From an uncultured Alkaliphilus sp. (GTDB taxonomy: Bacteria > Bacillota > Clostridia > Peptostreptococcales > Natronincolaceae): a stretch of DNA of 64,000 nucleotides. The translations under genes were made by a program, and so were the position numbers. The DNA is taken from contig CALJEQ010000020.1 in NCBI GenBank assembly GCA_938074565.1, positions 1-64,000 on the forward strand, given 5' to 3'. The stretch's first letter is position 1, and every line of letters starts with the position of its first letter. The notes beneath the pieces were generated by a model, which saw nothing but the letters and a program-made list of their open reading frames with translations, was not told the DNA's origin and did not search any database. Of this stretch, positions 1 to 10,035 are shown piece after piece.

Positions 1-140
1 GTACCTCGGTTCGGTGCTTTGCCTCCAGCTTCCTTCAGATTCCACCTCACGATGGACACCCTTGCTCTTGGCTAACGGTTGGCACTACCAGCCCCCGTAC
101 TGGACTTTCACCAGCAAGTTCGCGCCCATGCTGGGCGCAC
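1..140 (-). mobile_element. Group II intron (class C-like), 5' end only
   Basis: Read on the minus strand, the intron starts at 140 with GTGCGCCCAGCATGGGCGC. It continues with the hallmarks of bacterial group II intron domain I, such as GTGAAAGTCC, AACCGTTAGCC, GCAAGGGTGTCC and TGGAATCTGAAGGAAGC. From memory this closely follows the 5' region of class C introns such as the Oceanobacillus one. The rest of the ribozyme and any reverse transcriptase lie beyond the left edge. The insertion point is 9 nt after the stem of the T-box terminator, and class C introns are known to favour intrinsic terminators. Class assignment is from pattern memory; identity as a group II intron is fairly sure. Confidence 0.85.
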
Positions 141-147
141 AATATAA

Positions 148-385
148 AAGTCCCTAAGCAAATGCTTAGGGACGAATTAACCGCGGTACCACCCTGATTA
201 CAGGTATATTAAACCTGTCTCTTGTACATGTTAACGTATGTCTACGGGATACTCTACTTTTTTTCAAGTCTCCAGCTCCGAGGTGATTTTCGTTAAAGGT
301 CTTCATCATAATCTTTCAGCCTATGATTATGTCTCTGTAAATTCGTCCTTTACTACTGTCCTCATCATTACTTGTTTATAAGTTT
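148..385 (-). promoter_or_regulatory. T-box leader (tRNA-sensing riboswitch)
   Basis: The minus strand carries the T-box core AGGGTGGTACCGCGG at 181-195, followed by an 11-bp terminator stem and a T run. Upstream there is a Stem I-like region with an AGAGA element, a GGCTGAAAG loop and a CCTCGGAG segment. T-box leaders sense uncharged tRNA and control aminoacyl-tRNA synthetase or amino acid genes by antitermination. The regulated gene would lie to the left and is not in the window; a group II intron now stands between them. I could not assign the specifier codon with confidence. Confidence 0.93.
150..173 (-). terminator. T-box regulatory terminator
   Basis: A perfect 11-bp stem (GTCCCTAAGCA / TGCTTAGGGAC) with a 2-nt loop is followed on the minus strand by TTTTATATT. 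It is the conditional terminator of the T-box leader and the apparent target of the adjacent intron. Confidence 0.9.
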
Positions 386-391
386 TATAAA

Positions 392-421
392 ATTATACAC
401 TTTATATCAACTTACTGTCAA
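392..421 (-). promoter_or_regulatory. Sigma-A promoter of the T-box transcript
   Basis: The minus strand has TTGACA (416-421), an 18-bp spacer and TATAAT (392-397), a perfect match at both hexamers. It sits just upstream of the T-box leader and gives a start site near 385. Confidence 0.8.
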
Positions 422-510
422 GATTACCACAGAAAAAGTTTTGATTTTCTGTTCTATTTTTAGCAAATTTTCATCTTCTATGCAAAAACTGTTATTGTTA
501 TCAAGTAATA

Positions 511-2541
511 TTAATCAATGATAAATTTACCGATTATTTCCCTAAGCTGAACAGCTAATTTTTCTAGATTTCCCGCATAATGAGTAACTTCTTCTATAGA
601 TGCCAACTGTTCTTCTGTTGCTGCCGATACTTGTTGAGTTGATGCTGACGTTTCTTCTGCTGAAGCTGAAACATTTTCTATCACACTAACTATTTCCTCT
701 TTTTGAGTCACCATTTCATTGGTAGATTGCTTTACCACCATCACTTGATCTTTAACAGATTCAATAGCTTGTGAAATTTGATTAAAAATAACTTCAGTTT
801 CTCGAACTGCTTCATTTTGTTCTTGGACAACTTCTTTTGCATCCTGCATTGCAAATACAGCTGATTGTGCTCTACTTTGAATATCCTCAATCAATTGTCT
901 TATTTCAGTGGTGGCTTTACCTGATTGTTCTGCTAACTTTCTAATTTCTTCAGCCACAACTGCAAATCCCCTACCTACATCCCCTGCCCTTGCCGCTTCT
1001 ATTGCTGCATTTAGAGCCAATAAATTTGTCTGGTCTGCTATTGAAGTTATAGTCTGTGTAATGGAACTAATTGCCTCGGAACTTTCATTAACTCCCTTAA
1101 CAATTTTGCCCACTTCTTCAGCGGCTTCACTACTTTCAAGTGTCTTTTCAATTAACAATTTGACAGTTTGAAGCCCTCTGACACTTAATTGGTTAGTTTC
1201 CTCTGACATTTCAAACACATGGTCTGTAGATTGTTGCACTTCCTCTATTTTATTGGATAAGTCATTTACTTTTATCGCACCTATTTCAGTATCTCTAGCT
1301 TGATCCCCTGCACTTATGGCTATTTCTCCTATGGTTAAAGCTACTTCATTGGTGGCTCTACTGGTTTGACTGGTTATATCCGTTAAAGAAGCAGAAGTTT
1401 CTACAACTGTCTTTGCAGATTGTTTAACTTCCATAATTAACACCTTTATATTTTCCATCATATCATTAAAACTATTACTTAGTTCCCCAAATTCGTCTAT
1501 TCGTTTTGTATCTGTTCTAACACTTAAATCTCCTGATGAAGCTTTAATAAAAGCATCTTTAATATGATTTAATGGTACAGCTATTCCCCTAGCTATGGCT
1601 ATAGCAATAATGCTGGCTAATACAATTGCTATAAACCCACCCATTATAATATAATCCCTTAACGCTTTTGTATCATTAACTAATTCCTTCTCATTCATAA
1701 TTCCTAATATTTTCCATCCAGTTCTCTCATCAGTAACATAACTGGTAAATCTTTTATTTCCTTCGTACTCATATCTAGCAAATCCACTATCATTATTACT
1801 CACTTCTTGCCAAAGCGCCTGTTGAGTCAATACGTCCGTTCCAATTAATGATTCTTCTGGATGAGACATAAAAATCCCTTCACTGGTGGCTAATACTATA
1901 AAACCTTCTCTACCCAAGGTTATATTTATTAACTTCTTAGCCATTAAGTCCATTTCTACATCAAAACCAATTACGCCTACCGTTTCACCATTTTGTACAA
2001 TGGCCTTAGTAACTGATATGGTAATATTACCAGTTATTGTATTAATATTGGGTTCAGACCAAGATACTTGATTCGGATTAGCTTTTGCTGTTAGATACCA
2101 TGCCTCTGTTCTAGGGTCATATCCATTTAGTTTAACAACTTTTGGGTATTTATAAATTTCACCTTTTTCATTTGCTATATATGTACTTATAACTGTATCG
2201 TTATTGTTATTGAAGTTCTCCAACAACTCAATTGCCTTTATTGAGGGATCAATTGATAAATTGTCACTGGAATCTTCTCCTTCAGCAAGGGCTTTTACTA
2301 TTGAATTCACCGCTAAAGCCGATAATTGATTTTCTATTCCACCCATATATTCGCTTAAAGATTCTTTTACTTCCCTTGTAGTTTGTTCTGTAGTTAAAGC
2401 TAGCTTATTATCTAATACATTAAATGCTTTCATATACGATGCTGTTCCCAATATAGCTACTGGCAAAAGAATAACAATAATCATCGTAAACAATAGTTGA
2501 CTTCTTACTTTTTTGTATTTTATATCTTTGTTTTTTTTCAT
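511..2541 (-). CDS. Methyl-accepting chemotaxis protein, dCache type (copy 1)
   Basis: This is a 676-aa transmembrane chemoreceptor that would pass an extracellular ligand signal to CheA/CheW. It has TM1 at about residues 15-38, a dCache_1 sensor at about 40-290, TM2 at about 293-316, a HAMP domain, and a long signalling coiled coil with the conserved tip [16 protein letters not shown] and [10 protein letters not shown]. In the ligand pocket the segment YDPRTEAWY (141-149) has Glu where amino-acid-binding dCache domains have Arg, and the later Tyr/Asp pair is absent, so its ligand is probably not a free amino acid. No C-terminal methylase-tether pentapeptide is visible. It is the last of four tandem paralogues. 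A GGAGGGAAG ribosome binding site precedes the ATG. Confidence 0.97.
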   Translation of the reverse strand: MKKNKDIKYKKVRSQLLFTMIIVILLPVAILGTASYMKAFNVLDNKLALTTEQTTREVKESLSEYMGGIENQLSALAVNSIVKALAEGEDSSDNLSIDPSIKAIELLENFNNNNDTVISTYIANEKGEIYKYPKVVKLNGYDPRTEAWYLTAKANPNQVSWSEPNINTITGNITISVTKAIVQNGETVGVIGFDVEMDLMAKKLINITLGREGFIVLATSEGIFMSHPEESLIGTDVLTQQALWQEVSNNDSGFARYEYEGNKRFTSYVTDERTGWKILGIMNEKELVNDTKALRDYIIMGGFIAIVLASIIAIAIARGIAVPLNHIKDAFIKASSGDLSVRTDTKRIDEFGELSNSFNDMMENIKVLIMEVKQSAKTVVETSASLTDITSQTSRATNEVALTIGEIAISAGDQARDTEIGAIKVNDLSNKIEEVQQSTDHVFEMSEETNQLSVRGLQTVKLLIEKTLESSEAAEEVGKIVKGVNESSEAISSITQTITSIADQTNLLALNAAIEAARAGDVGRGFAVVAEEIRKLAEQSGKATTEIRQLIEDIQSRAQSAVFAMQDAKEVVQEQNEAVRETEVIFNQISQAIESVKDQVMVVKQSTNEMVTQKEEIVSVIENVSASAEETSASTQQVSAATEEQLASIEEVTHYAGNLEKLAVQLREIIGKFIID

Positions 2542-2649
2542 TTGACTTCCCTCCTAACATAATCTTTACGTATATTTAAATTTTCTTATTTTACCAATAA
2601 TAACTAATACATTATTCGACAATATTATAAAAACTCCTTTAAAAAATAA

Positions 2650-2680
2650 AAATCCCCAGTCAATATTTAACTAGAGATTT
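2650..2680 (-). terminator. Terminator after chemoreceptor copy 2
   Basis: An 11-bp stem (AAATCCCCAGT / ACTAGAGATTT with G-T pairs) is followed by a T-rich run on the minus strand, 32 nt after the stop of copy 2. Confidence 0.75.
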
Positions 2681-2711
2681 TTATATATAGTTTATGCTAA
2701 TGATTTAATTA

Positions 2712-4733
2712 TTAATTAACTATAAATTTATTAATTAATAACTCCAATTGTTCTGCTAAAATTTTGAGATCTGCTGCATGATGGGTTACTTCCTCCATCG
2801 ATGCCAATTGTTCTTCTGTTGCTGCCGATACTTGTTGAGTTGATGCAGATGTCTCTTCTGCTGTTACAGAGACATTTTCTATTACTTCAATTATTTCATC
2901 TTTTTGCATTGCCATTTCTTCTGTAGATTTTTGTACGGTAATCACTTGATTCATAACAGATTCTATGGCTGTAGAAATTTGATTAAAAATGCTTTCTGTT
3001 TCTTTAACGGCATCATTTTGTTTTTCAACAATACTTTTTGTATCATTCATTGCCCTTACAGCTAATTGTGCTCTAGTTTGTATATCTTCAATTAATTGTC
3101 TTATTTCTTTTGTAGCTTTACCAGACTGTTCTGCCAATTTTCTAATCTCCTCAGCTACAACTGCAAATCCTTTTCCAGCTTCCCCTGCTCTTGCAGCTTC
3201 AATTGCAGCGTTTAACGCTAGAAGATTTGTCTGCTCTGCTATAGAAGTAATAGTTTGAGTAATAGTACTAATTGACTCAGAGCTTTTATTTACCCCATCA
3301 ACAATCTTACCAACCTCACCAGCGGCATGACTACTTTCTAATGTTTTTTCTATTAATAACTTTACAGTTTCCAGCCCTTTCACACTTAATTGATTTGTTT
3401 CTTCTGACACTTCATACACATGACTTGTAGATTGTTTAACCTCATCTATTTTGTTTGCTAAACAGTTAATTTTCATTACTCCTATTTCTGTATCTTTAGC
3501 CTGTTCGCCTGCACTTTTGGCTATTTCTTCTATCGTTAAGGCAACTTCATTTGTGGCTGCACTGGTTTGTTGTGTAATATTTGCTAGTGCTGTTGAAGTT
3601 TCCACAACTGTCTCTGATGACTGTTTAACTTCAATAACTAAATCTTTAATATTTTCCACCATATCATTAAAACTATTACTTAATTGTCCAAATTCATCTT
3701 TATGTTTCAAGTTTGTTCTAACACTTAAATCTCCCATTGAAACTTTATTGAAAGCATTAGTAATTACATTTAAAGGTATTGATATTCCTATAGCTATAAT
3801 AGCGGCTATACCAATGGCTATAAAAGAAGCAATTATACTCCCTATAAGAATAAAGTTTCTTAATGCCTTAGTGTCGTCTACCAATTCATTATTGTTCATA
3901 ACTCCTAAAATTATCCAATCTATGCTATTAATTGCAGTAAAGCTTATAAATTGTTTATCACCATTATACTCATAATTAACAAAACCACTATCTTTTGAAC
4001 TGATTTCTTGCCAAATAGCTTGTTCTGTAAGTGTATTTGTTCCTACTACATTCTCATCCGGATGAGATATAAATACTCCATCAGTATTTATTAGTGCAAC
4101 ATAACCTTCACTACCCAATTTAGTTTTCATTAACTTATCTGTAATAACCTTCATATCAATTTCAAAACCTATTACCCCCAATACTTCTCCATTATGTACT
4201 ATAGCTTTAGCCACTGTAATAGTCACATCACGAAAATATGAGTTAATAGTAGGCTTTGACCACGTTGTAACGTTAGGGTTACTAACAGCAGTTTGATACC
4301 ATTGGGAAGTACTTAAACTAGTATCCCTTAGTTGATTGTTTTGTGGATTTTTATATTCATTGCCATTCTTAGATATAATGAAGGTATTAACCACAGAATT
4401 ATTATGTTGATTAAAATTTTCAAGAAGCTCGAAACCTAAGTTCTTATATTCATCAACTTCGTTTTCTTCTTTAGCAAGTTCTATAATAAAGGAGTTTTCC
4501 GCTAAAGCCGATACTTGATTTTCTATTCCAGCCATGTATTCAATCATAGTTCCCTTAACTTCATTAGTGGTTTGCTCAGTAGTCAAAGCTAGTTTTCCAC
4601 TTAAAATTTTAAAAGACCTACGATAAGAGGCTCCACCAATTAATCCCACTGGTAATAGAATTACTATAATCATAATAAATATAAGTTGATTTCTAATTTT
4701 CTTTGCTTTTTCTTCTTTTTTGGGTTTTGCCAT
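2712..4733 (-). CDS. Methyl-accepting chemotaxis protein, dCache type (copy 2)
   Basis: This 673-aa receptor has the same plan as its neighbours: basic N-terminus, TM1 at about 16-38, dCache sensor, TM2 near 290-312, HAMP and an MCP signalling domain with [16 protein letters not shown]. The sensor has diverged most of the four. The DPRxRxW motif is replaced by [10 protein letters not shown] (137-146), and GFD is GFE, so it lacks the universal amino acid-binding signature. It has its own ribosome binding site (GGAGGTTG) and its own terminator. The family call is secure; the ligand is unknown. Confidence 0.97.
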   Translation of the reverse strand: MAKPKKEEKAKKIRNQLIFIMIIVILLPVGLIGGASYRRSFKILSGKLALTTEQTTNEVKGTMIEYMAGIENQVSALAENSFIIELAKEENEVDEYKNLGFELLENFNQHNNSVVNTFIISKNGNEYKNPQNNQLRDTSLSTSQWYQTAVSNPNVTTWSKPTINSYFRDVTITVAKAIVHNGEVLGVIGFEIDMKVITDKLMKTKLGSEGYVALINTDGVFISHPDENVVGTNTLTEQAIWQEISSKDSGFVNYEYNGDKQFISFTAINSIDWIILGVMNNNELVDDTKALRNFILIGSIIASFIAIGIAAIIAIGISIPLNVITNAFNKVSMGDLSVRTNLKHKDEFGQLSNSFNDMVENIKDLVIEVKQSSETVVETSTALANITQQTSAATNEVALTIEEIAKSAGEQAKDTEIGVMKINCLANKIDEVKQSTSHVYEVSEETNQLSVKGLETVKLLIEKTLESSHAAGEVGKIVDGVNKSSESISTITQTITSIAEQTNLLALNAAIEAARAGEAGKGFAVVAEEIRKLAEQSGKATKEIRQLIEDIQTRAQLAVRAMNDTKSIVEKQNDAVKETESIFNQISTAIESVMNQVITVQKSTEEMAMQKDEIIEVIENVSVTAEETSASTQQVSAATEEQLASMEEVTHHAADLKILAEQLELLINKFIVN

Positions 4734-4832
4734 AAAACAACCTCCATTAATATAAAGTACTCTAGGATTACTAGGTCATCATCTCATTTTAACTAACCAC
4801 CACGTTGTTTTTACATTATATTCCAACCACAG

Positions 4833-4907
4833 AGCATGGTATAAATATAAGTGTATAAAAATTTACTTTCAACTATTAATATACCATGCTTATACACAGA
4901 AGTAAAC
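4833..4907. repeat. Interleaved inverted repeats between receptor genes
   Basis: Three inverted pairs occur in the order A-B-C-A'-B'-C'. They are AGCATGGTATA (4833-4843) with TATACCATGCT (4880-4890), GTGTATAA (4851-4858) with TTATACAC (4890-4897), and TTTACTT (4863-4869) with AAGTAAA (4901-4907). The order would allow a pseudoknot rather than a simple nested hairpin. They lie in the 435-bp gap upstream of chemoreceptor copy 2, where I see no gene. Function is unknown. Confidence 0.45.
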
Positions 4908-5110
4908 TTCATTATACAAAATCAAGCCTGTTTTCAAAACTCCGCATCCCTCCAAATAACTTATTCTTGTAATTTATAATAGGTACTTACCTAAATTCAC
5001 AACAGATTGCTAAATTTAGTTTTTTACATTCTACCTTCTGTAATTTGTTTAAATAAGCATCTTAACAATACTTGTTTTTTATTTAAAACTAATATATATA
5101 TACTTTTAAG

Positions 5111-5163
5111 AATAAATAAACCTTCAGTTATACACTTATTGTGTTAACTAAAGGTTATTTATT
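5111..5163 (-). terminator. Terminator after chemoreceptor copy 3
   Basis: A long AT-rich stem runs from AATAAATAAACCTTCAGTTA (5111-5130) to its near complement at 5145-5163. It lies just after the stop codon of copy 3 on the minus strand. Confidence 0.8.
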
Positions 5164-5168
5164 CTTAA

Positions 5169-7196
5169 CTACTCTACTTTAAATTTAGAAATAACTAGTC
5201 TAAGTTGATCTGAAAGTGTCTGTAAATTCATTGCATAGGAGGCTACTTCTTCAATAGCAGCCAATTGTTCCTCTGTTGCTGCTGAAACCTGTTGTGTAGC
5301 AGCCGATGTTTCTTCCGCAGTAGCTGAAACATTTTCAATTACACTAACAATTTCATCTTTTTGCATAACCATTTCACTGGTATATTCCCTTACTTCAGAA
5401 ACTTTTTCTATTACAGAAACAATTGAACTTGAAATTTCATTAAAAATTACTTCTGTCTCTTTTACTGCTATATCTTGTTCTCCTACAATCACCTTAGCTG
5501 CACCCATAGCACTAACTGCATGTTGAGCTCTATCTTGAATATCTATAATTAAATCGCTTATTTCTTTAGTTGCCTTGCCAGACTGTTCTGCTAGTTTTCT
5601 TATTTCATCTGCTACAACAGCAAACCCTTTACCCGCTTCTCCTGCCCTAGCAGCCTCAATAGCTGCATTCAAAGCCAACAGATTTGTTTGTTCTGCTATT
5701 TGGGTAATGGTTTGAGTAATAACACTAATAGCTTCTGAACTTTTATTTACACCTAAAACAATTGTACCTACCTCACCTGCCGAGTTGCTACTTTCCACTG
5801 TCTTTTCAATCAGCAGCTTAACAGCATCTAATCCTTTTTTACTTAATTGACCCGTCTTATCCGATAATACATATACATGATCTGATGACTGTTCTACATC
5901 TTCTATTTTATTTGCTAAAGAAGTTACTTTAATAACTCCAACTTCTGTATCCCTTGCCTGTTCACCAGCACTTTTAGCTATTTCTTCTATTGTTAAAGCA
6001 ACTTCATTTGTTGCCTGACTGGTTTGATTAGTAATGTTGGCTAGAGCAGCTGAAGTTTCCACCACAGTACCAGTTGAAATTTTTACTTCATTAATCAACC
6101 CTTTAATATTTCCAATCATTTCATTAAAACTATCACTTAATTCTTCAAATTCATCTCTTGTTTTTATACTTGTTTTAACACTTAAATCCCCAGAAGCAGC
6201 ACTACTAAAAGCTTCCTTTATCACTTTTAATGGATTAGAAATCCCTCTTGCTATAAATATTGCAACTATAGAACCCAAGACTACAGCCAATAATCCACCT
6301 ATACTAATATAGTTTTTAATGGATCTGGTATCATGTAATAACTCGGCTTCATTCATAATTCCAAGTATTTTCCACCCTGTACTTTCATTGGTAAGATAGC
6401 TTACAAATCGTTGGTTTCCTCTAAACTCATAACGAGCAAAACCTTCTTTATTGTTTTTTACTTCTTCCCAAAAAGACAGCCCTAACACTGTATCTGTACC
6501 AACTAGGCTGTTATCAATATGAAAAATTAGTATCCCTTCAGCATCAGTTAAAGCAATATAACCCTCTCTACCTAATTTTACTTCTCTTAACTTTTCATAC
6601 AAAATATCTAAATCTACATCAAAACCAATTACACCTACTATATTGCCATTATGTATTACCGTTTTAGCCACTGTAATAGTAGTTTCACCAGTAGATGCAT
6701 CTAAATATGTCTCAGACCATACAACCTTATTAGGATTAGCCATAGCTTCCTTATACCACGGTCTTACCCTTGGATCATAACTATCAGGCAACTGAACTTG
6801 TGGATATATATACATTCCACCTTTTTCCGTTCCAATATAATTGTTAATTACAGAAGTATTAGCTCGATTAAATTTTTCTAAAAGTTCCATCCCAATTGAT
6901 GTATACTCACCGTTAATAGCCTCACCCACTGCATTGTCTTTTGAAATTTCAACTATCATAGAACTTTGTGATAGTGCATCAACTTGATTTTCCAATCCCC
7001 CTAAAAATTCCTCTATGGCTACTCCAACTTCTTTAGTGGTTTGACCAGTGGTCAGAGCAAGTTTTTCATCTAAAATACCATATGCTTTACCATATGAAGC
7101 TGCTCCCAAAATACTTACTGGTACTAATATTACAAGTATCAAAGTAAATATCATTTTATTTCTGACTTTACTAAACTTTTTCTTTACCTTTGCCAT
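5169..7196 (-). CDS. Methyl-accepting chemotaxis protein, dCache type (copy 3), probable amino acid sensor
   Basis: This is a 675-aa receptor with TM1 at about 13-35, a dCache sensor, TM2 near 292-314, HAMP, and a signalling domain with [16 protein letters not shown]. Its sensor keeps the residues of the dCache amino acid-binding motif: YDPRVRPWY (140-148), then Tyr164 and Asp166, then the Asp of GFDVD (193). By family knowledge this predicts direct binding of an amino acid or related amine. The gene is monocistronic, with AGGAGGATC before its ATG and a strong terminator after its stop. Confidence 0.97.
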   Translation of the reverse strand: MAKVKKKFSKVRNKMIFTLILVILVPVSILGAASYGKAYGILDEKLALTTGQTTKEVGVAIEEFLGGLENQVDALSQSSMIVEISKDNAVGEAINGEYTSIGMELLEKFNRANTSVINNYIGTEKGGMYIYPQVQLPDSYDPRVRPWYKEAMANPNKVVWSETYLDASTGETTITVAKTVIHNGNIVGVIGFDVDLDILYEKLREVKLGREGYIALTDAEGILIFHIDNSLVGTDTVLGLSFWEEVKNNKEGFARYEFRGNQRFVSYLTNESTGWKILGIMNEAELLHDTRSIKNYISIGGLLAVVLGSIVAIFIARGISNPLKVIKEAFSSAASGDLSVKTSIKTRDEFEELSDSFNEMIGNIKGLINEVKISTGTVVETSAALANITNQTSQATNEVALTIEEIAKSAGEQARDTEVGVIKVTSLANKIEDVEQSSDHVYVLSDKTGQLSKKGLDAVKLLIEKTVESSNSAGEVGTIVLGVNKSSEAISVITQTITQIAEQTNLLALNAAIEAARAGEAGKGFAVVADEIRKLAEQSGKATKEISDLIIDIQDRAQHAVSAMGAAKVIVGEQDIAVKETEVIFNEISSSIVSVIEKVSEVREYTSEMVMQKDEIVSVIENVSATAEETSAATQQVSAATEEQLAAIEEVASYAMNLQTLSDQLRLVISKFKVE

Positions 7197-7438
7197 AAAA
7201 GATCCTCCTTAGTTTTAAAGTGCCTTTGCCCTACATTTTAGTTCATTCCTTTTTTCTAAGTTTGCTACTAACACCAATCTTCTTTGCATAACAATTAACA
7301 AAAACGTAATAATTGTATTACATCTAATATACCACATTTCTATAGGAAGGTGAAGATTACTCTATTATGTAAATTTTGTATGTTATGTCCAATATTTTCT
7401 AAGTGTTATATTTATGCAACATTTTTTTGTAACAAAAC

Positions 7439-7479
7439 AAAACCCTCCTATTCTATAACATCTAGAATAAGAGGGTTTT
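7439..7479 (-). terminator. Terminator after chemoreceptor copy 4
   Basis: The 17-bp arms AAAACCCTCCTATTCTA and TAGAATAAGAGGGTTTT pair nearly perfectly and are followed by a T-rich run on the minus strand. Confidence 0.88.
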
Positions 7480-7493
7480 AATTATTTATTAAG

Positions 7494-9518
7494 CTAGTTA
7501 ATATTAAATTTAGAAATCATTGACTGTAGTTGATCTGAAAGCTCTTGTAAATTTGTTGCATAAGATGCCACTTCTTCAATTGAAGCTAGTTGTTCTTCAG
7601 TAGCAGCAGATACTTGCTGTGTTGCAGCCGACGTTTCTTCCGCTGTTGCAGAGACATTACCTATTACACTAACGATTTCATCTTTTTGTATAACCATTTC
7701 ATATGTATATTCCTTTACTTCAGAAACACTATCCATAACAGAAGCAATTGAATGGGATATTTCATTAAAGATACTTTCTGTTTCTGTTACTGCTTTTACT
7801 TGTTCTCCTACAATAACCTTAGCTACACCCATTGCATTAACAGCAGCTTGTGCTCGCCCTTGTATATCTTCAATTAACTGACTTATTTCTTTAGTTGCTT
7901 TTCCAGACTGTTCTGCAAGTTTTCTTATTTCATCTGCCACCACTGCAAATCCTCTACCTGCTTCCCCTGCCCGTGCCGCTTCAATAGCAGCATTTAGTGC
8001 TAATAAATTAGTTTGTTCTGCTATTTGAGTAATGGTTTGAGTAATAACACCAATAGCTTCTGAACTTTTATTTACATCTACTACTATGGTACCCACTTCC
8101 CCAGCTGCTACACTACTTTCTGCGGACTTATCAATTAGTAATTTTACTGTTTCTAACCCCTTTTTACTTAACTGATTAGTTTCATCAGACACTCTATAAA
8201 CATGATCTGTGGATTGTTGAACACTTTCAATTTTATTGGCTAGATAATCTACTTTAATAGCCCCAGCCTCTGTATCTCTTGCCTGTTCTCCTGCACTTTT
8301 AGCAATTTCTTCTATAGTTAAAGCTATTTCATTTGTGGCACGACTTGTTTGATTTGTTATATCGGCTAAAGCAGCTGAAGTTTCTACAACAGTACCAGTG
8401 GACTGCTTAACTTCGCTAATTAACCCACTTATATTGTCCATCATTTCATTAAAACTATCACTTAACTCGCCAAAGTCGTCTTTGCTTATAACATTTGTTT
8501 TAACTGTTAAATCCCCTAAAGCTGCCTTAACAAAAGCGTCCTTAATTCTTTGAAGTGGATTTGATATTCCCCTTGTTATAAGGGAAGCAATAATGACCCC
8601 CAGTACAACAGCAATACCAATACCAATAAGAATATAATCTCTTATTGCCTTAGTATCCACCACAAGTTCTCCTTCATTCATTATGCCCAATATTTTCCAA
8701 CCTGTACTATCATTGGTTAGATAACTAACAAACCTTTCATGTCCATTGTATTCATATCGTGCGAAACCACTATGACTTGTACTCACTTCTTGCCAGAAGG
8801 TCTGTTTAGTTACTACATCTGTTCCTATTAAAGTCTTATCAGGATGATAGATTAAAACACCAGCTTCAGTAGCTAAAGCTGCATAACCTTCCCTACCCAA
8901 CTTAATTTCAACTAACTTTTCTGCCAACATGTTCATATCTATATCAAAACCAATAACCCCTAGTATATTGCCATTATGTACTATTGCTTTTGCTGCCGTA
9001 ACAGTATTTTCTCCTGTTGCTATATCTGAATATGGTTCTGTCCAAATAACTTTAGTGGAATTTGCTATAGCCTCCTGATACCAAGGTCTGACTCTTGGAT
9101 CATAATTATCTGGTAAATCTGTATCAGGATACATACCACCTTTTTGTGTCCCTATATAAGTATCAAATACAGAAACATTATGGTTTTTAGATTTCTCCAA
9201 CAGTTCCAATCCCAATGTCATATAAATATTACTTCCATCCAATAAATCTTGATTATCTTTAGCTATTTCAATACTAATAGAGTTTTCAGCAATAGCAGCA
9301 ACTTGACTTTCAATCCCTCGCATATATTCTTCTAACGCTTCTCCTACTTCCCTTGTGGTCTGTGATGTTGTTAAAACCAATTTTTCGTCTAATATACGAT
9401 AAGCCTTTCGATAGGTAGCACCCCCTAAAACAATAACGGGTATCAAAATTACTAGAATCATAGTTACTATTAGTTTGTTTTTAACTGTGCTAGTCTTCTT
9501 ATTTTTTTTCTTTGTCAT
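7494..9518 (-). CDS. Methyl-accepting chemotaxis protein, dCache type (copy 4), probable amino acid sensor
   Basis: This is a 674-aa receptor, first of the four in transcriptional order. It has a basic N-terminus, TM1 at about 14-36, a dCache sensor, TM2 near 292-314, HAMP and an MCP signalling domain ([16 protein letters not shown]). It shares the intact amino acid motif with copy 3: YDPRVRPWY at 139-147, Tyr163, Asp165 and Asp192 in GFDID. Copies 3 and 4 are clearly the closest pair, which suggests recent duplication followed by ligand tuning. The ribosome binding site is AGGAGGC before ATG. Confidence 0.97.
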   Translation of the reverse strand: MTKKKNKKTSTVKNKLIVTMILVILIPVIVLGGATYRKAYRILDEKLVLTTSQTTREVGEALEEYMRGIESQVAAIAENSISIEIAKDNQDLLDGSNIYMTLGLELLEKSKNHNVSVFDTYIGTQKGGMYPDTDLPDNYDPRVRPWYQEAIANSTKVIWTEPYSDIATGENTVTAAKAIVHNGNILGVIGFDIDMNMLAEKLVEIKLGREGYAALATEAGVLIYHPDKTLIGTDVVTKQTFWQEVSTSHSGFARYEYNGHERFVSYLTNDSTGWKILGIMNEGELVVDTKAIRDYILIGIGIAVVLGVIIASLITRGISNPLQRIKDAFVKAALGDLTVKTNVISKDDFGELSDSFNEMMDNISGLISEVKQSTGTVVETSAALADITNQTSRATNEIALTIEEIAKSAGEQARDTEAGAIKVDYLANKIESVQQSTDHVYRVSDETNQLSKKGLETVKLLIDKSAESSVAAGEVGTIVVDVNKSSEAIGVITQTITQIAEQTNLLALNAAIEAARAGEAGRGFAVVADEIRKLAEQSGKATKEISQLIEDIQGRAQAAVNAMGVAKVIVGEQVKAVTETESIFNEISHSIASVMDSVSEVKEYTYEMVIQKDEIVSVIGNVSATAEETSAATQQVSAATEEQLASIEEVASYATNLQELSDQLQSMISKFNIN

Positions 9519-9947
9519 AAAAAAGCCTCCTGACTTAAATAGTCTTTTGTAACTTCAACACAAACTACAACATCACTATAGGTACTAAAATTGCTATTAG
9601 ACTATAATGAATGTAATTAACTGCCTGTTTAACGTTTTATTAAATAACTAAAATAACTAAAGTCTGCATTTATATACAAATAATATATCACAATTTGATA
9701 TAAACGTAAACTTTATATTTCAAAGTTTGTTGTATTTTGTAGTATTTGGTTAAATGTAACTATTGTTTGAAATAACTTATTTATAAATCTAAAATACAAT
9801 ATATTTTTTATTTGAATGTGTTAATTTATATGTATTTAAATATTAATTAACTTTAAACTATTTTAATAATTACTATGTTATGAATAATTAAAAATAAAAT
9901 ATAATTTATCTTATTTAAATTTAACATTACAATTAATTGCTTTATAA
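9519..9947. other. AT-rich intergenic region without a recognised gene
   Basis: About 430 bp of very AT-rich DNA lies between receptor copy 4 and the SLH protein terminator. I find no ORF with a convincing start, no RNA gene and no recognised operator. It should hold the promoter of receptor copy 4, which I could not place. Confidence 0.5.
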
Positions 9948-9987
9948 CTTAAAAAGAGAATCCGTTTACAGAATCCTCTTTTTTAAG
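9948..9987 (-). terminator. Terminator after the SLH/FMN protein
   Basis: The arms CTTAAAAAGAG (9948-9958) and CTCTTTTTTAAG (9976-9987) pair around a loop. The hairpin lies 49 nt downstream of the stop codon of the minus-strand gene. Confidence 0.7.
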
Positions 9988-10035
9988 TGTCTTACTTATC
10001 GTCATCAATTTGGTAGAATTTTAGTGTATCCTTAA

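Noticed and set aside
1-140. Possible CRISPR or rRNA-like GC-rich segment at the left edge
   Set aside because: The GC-rich block matches group II intron domain I on the minus strand and contains no repeat array or rRNA motifs.
2989-3975. Plus-strand open frames opposite the chemoreceptor genes
   Set aside because: Their products mirror the conserved MCP signalling sequence in antisense and recur at the same place in each paralogue, which marks them as frame shadows.
7197-7493. Possible cyclic-di-GMP riboswitch upstream of chemoreceptor genes
   Set aside because: A GGGCAAAG stretch is present near 7229, but the rest of the GEMM core is missing.
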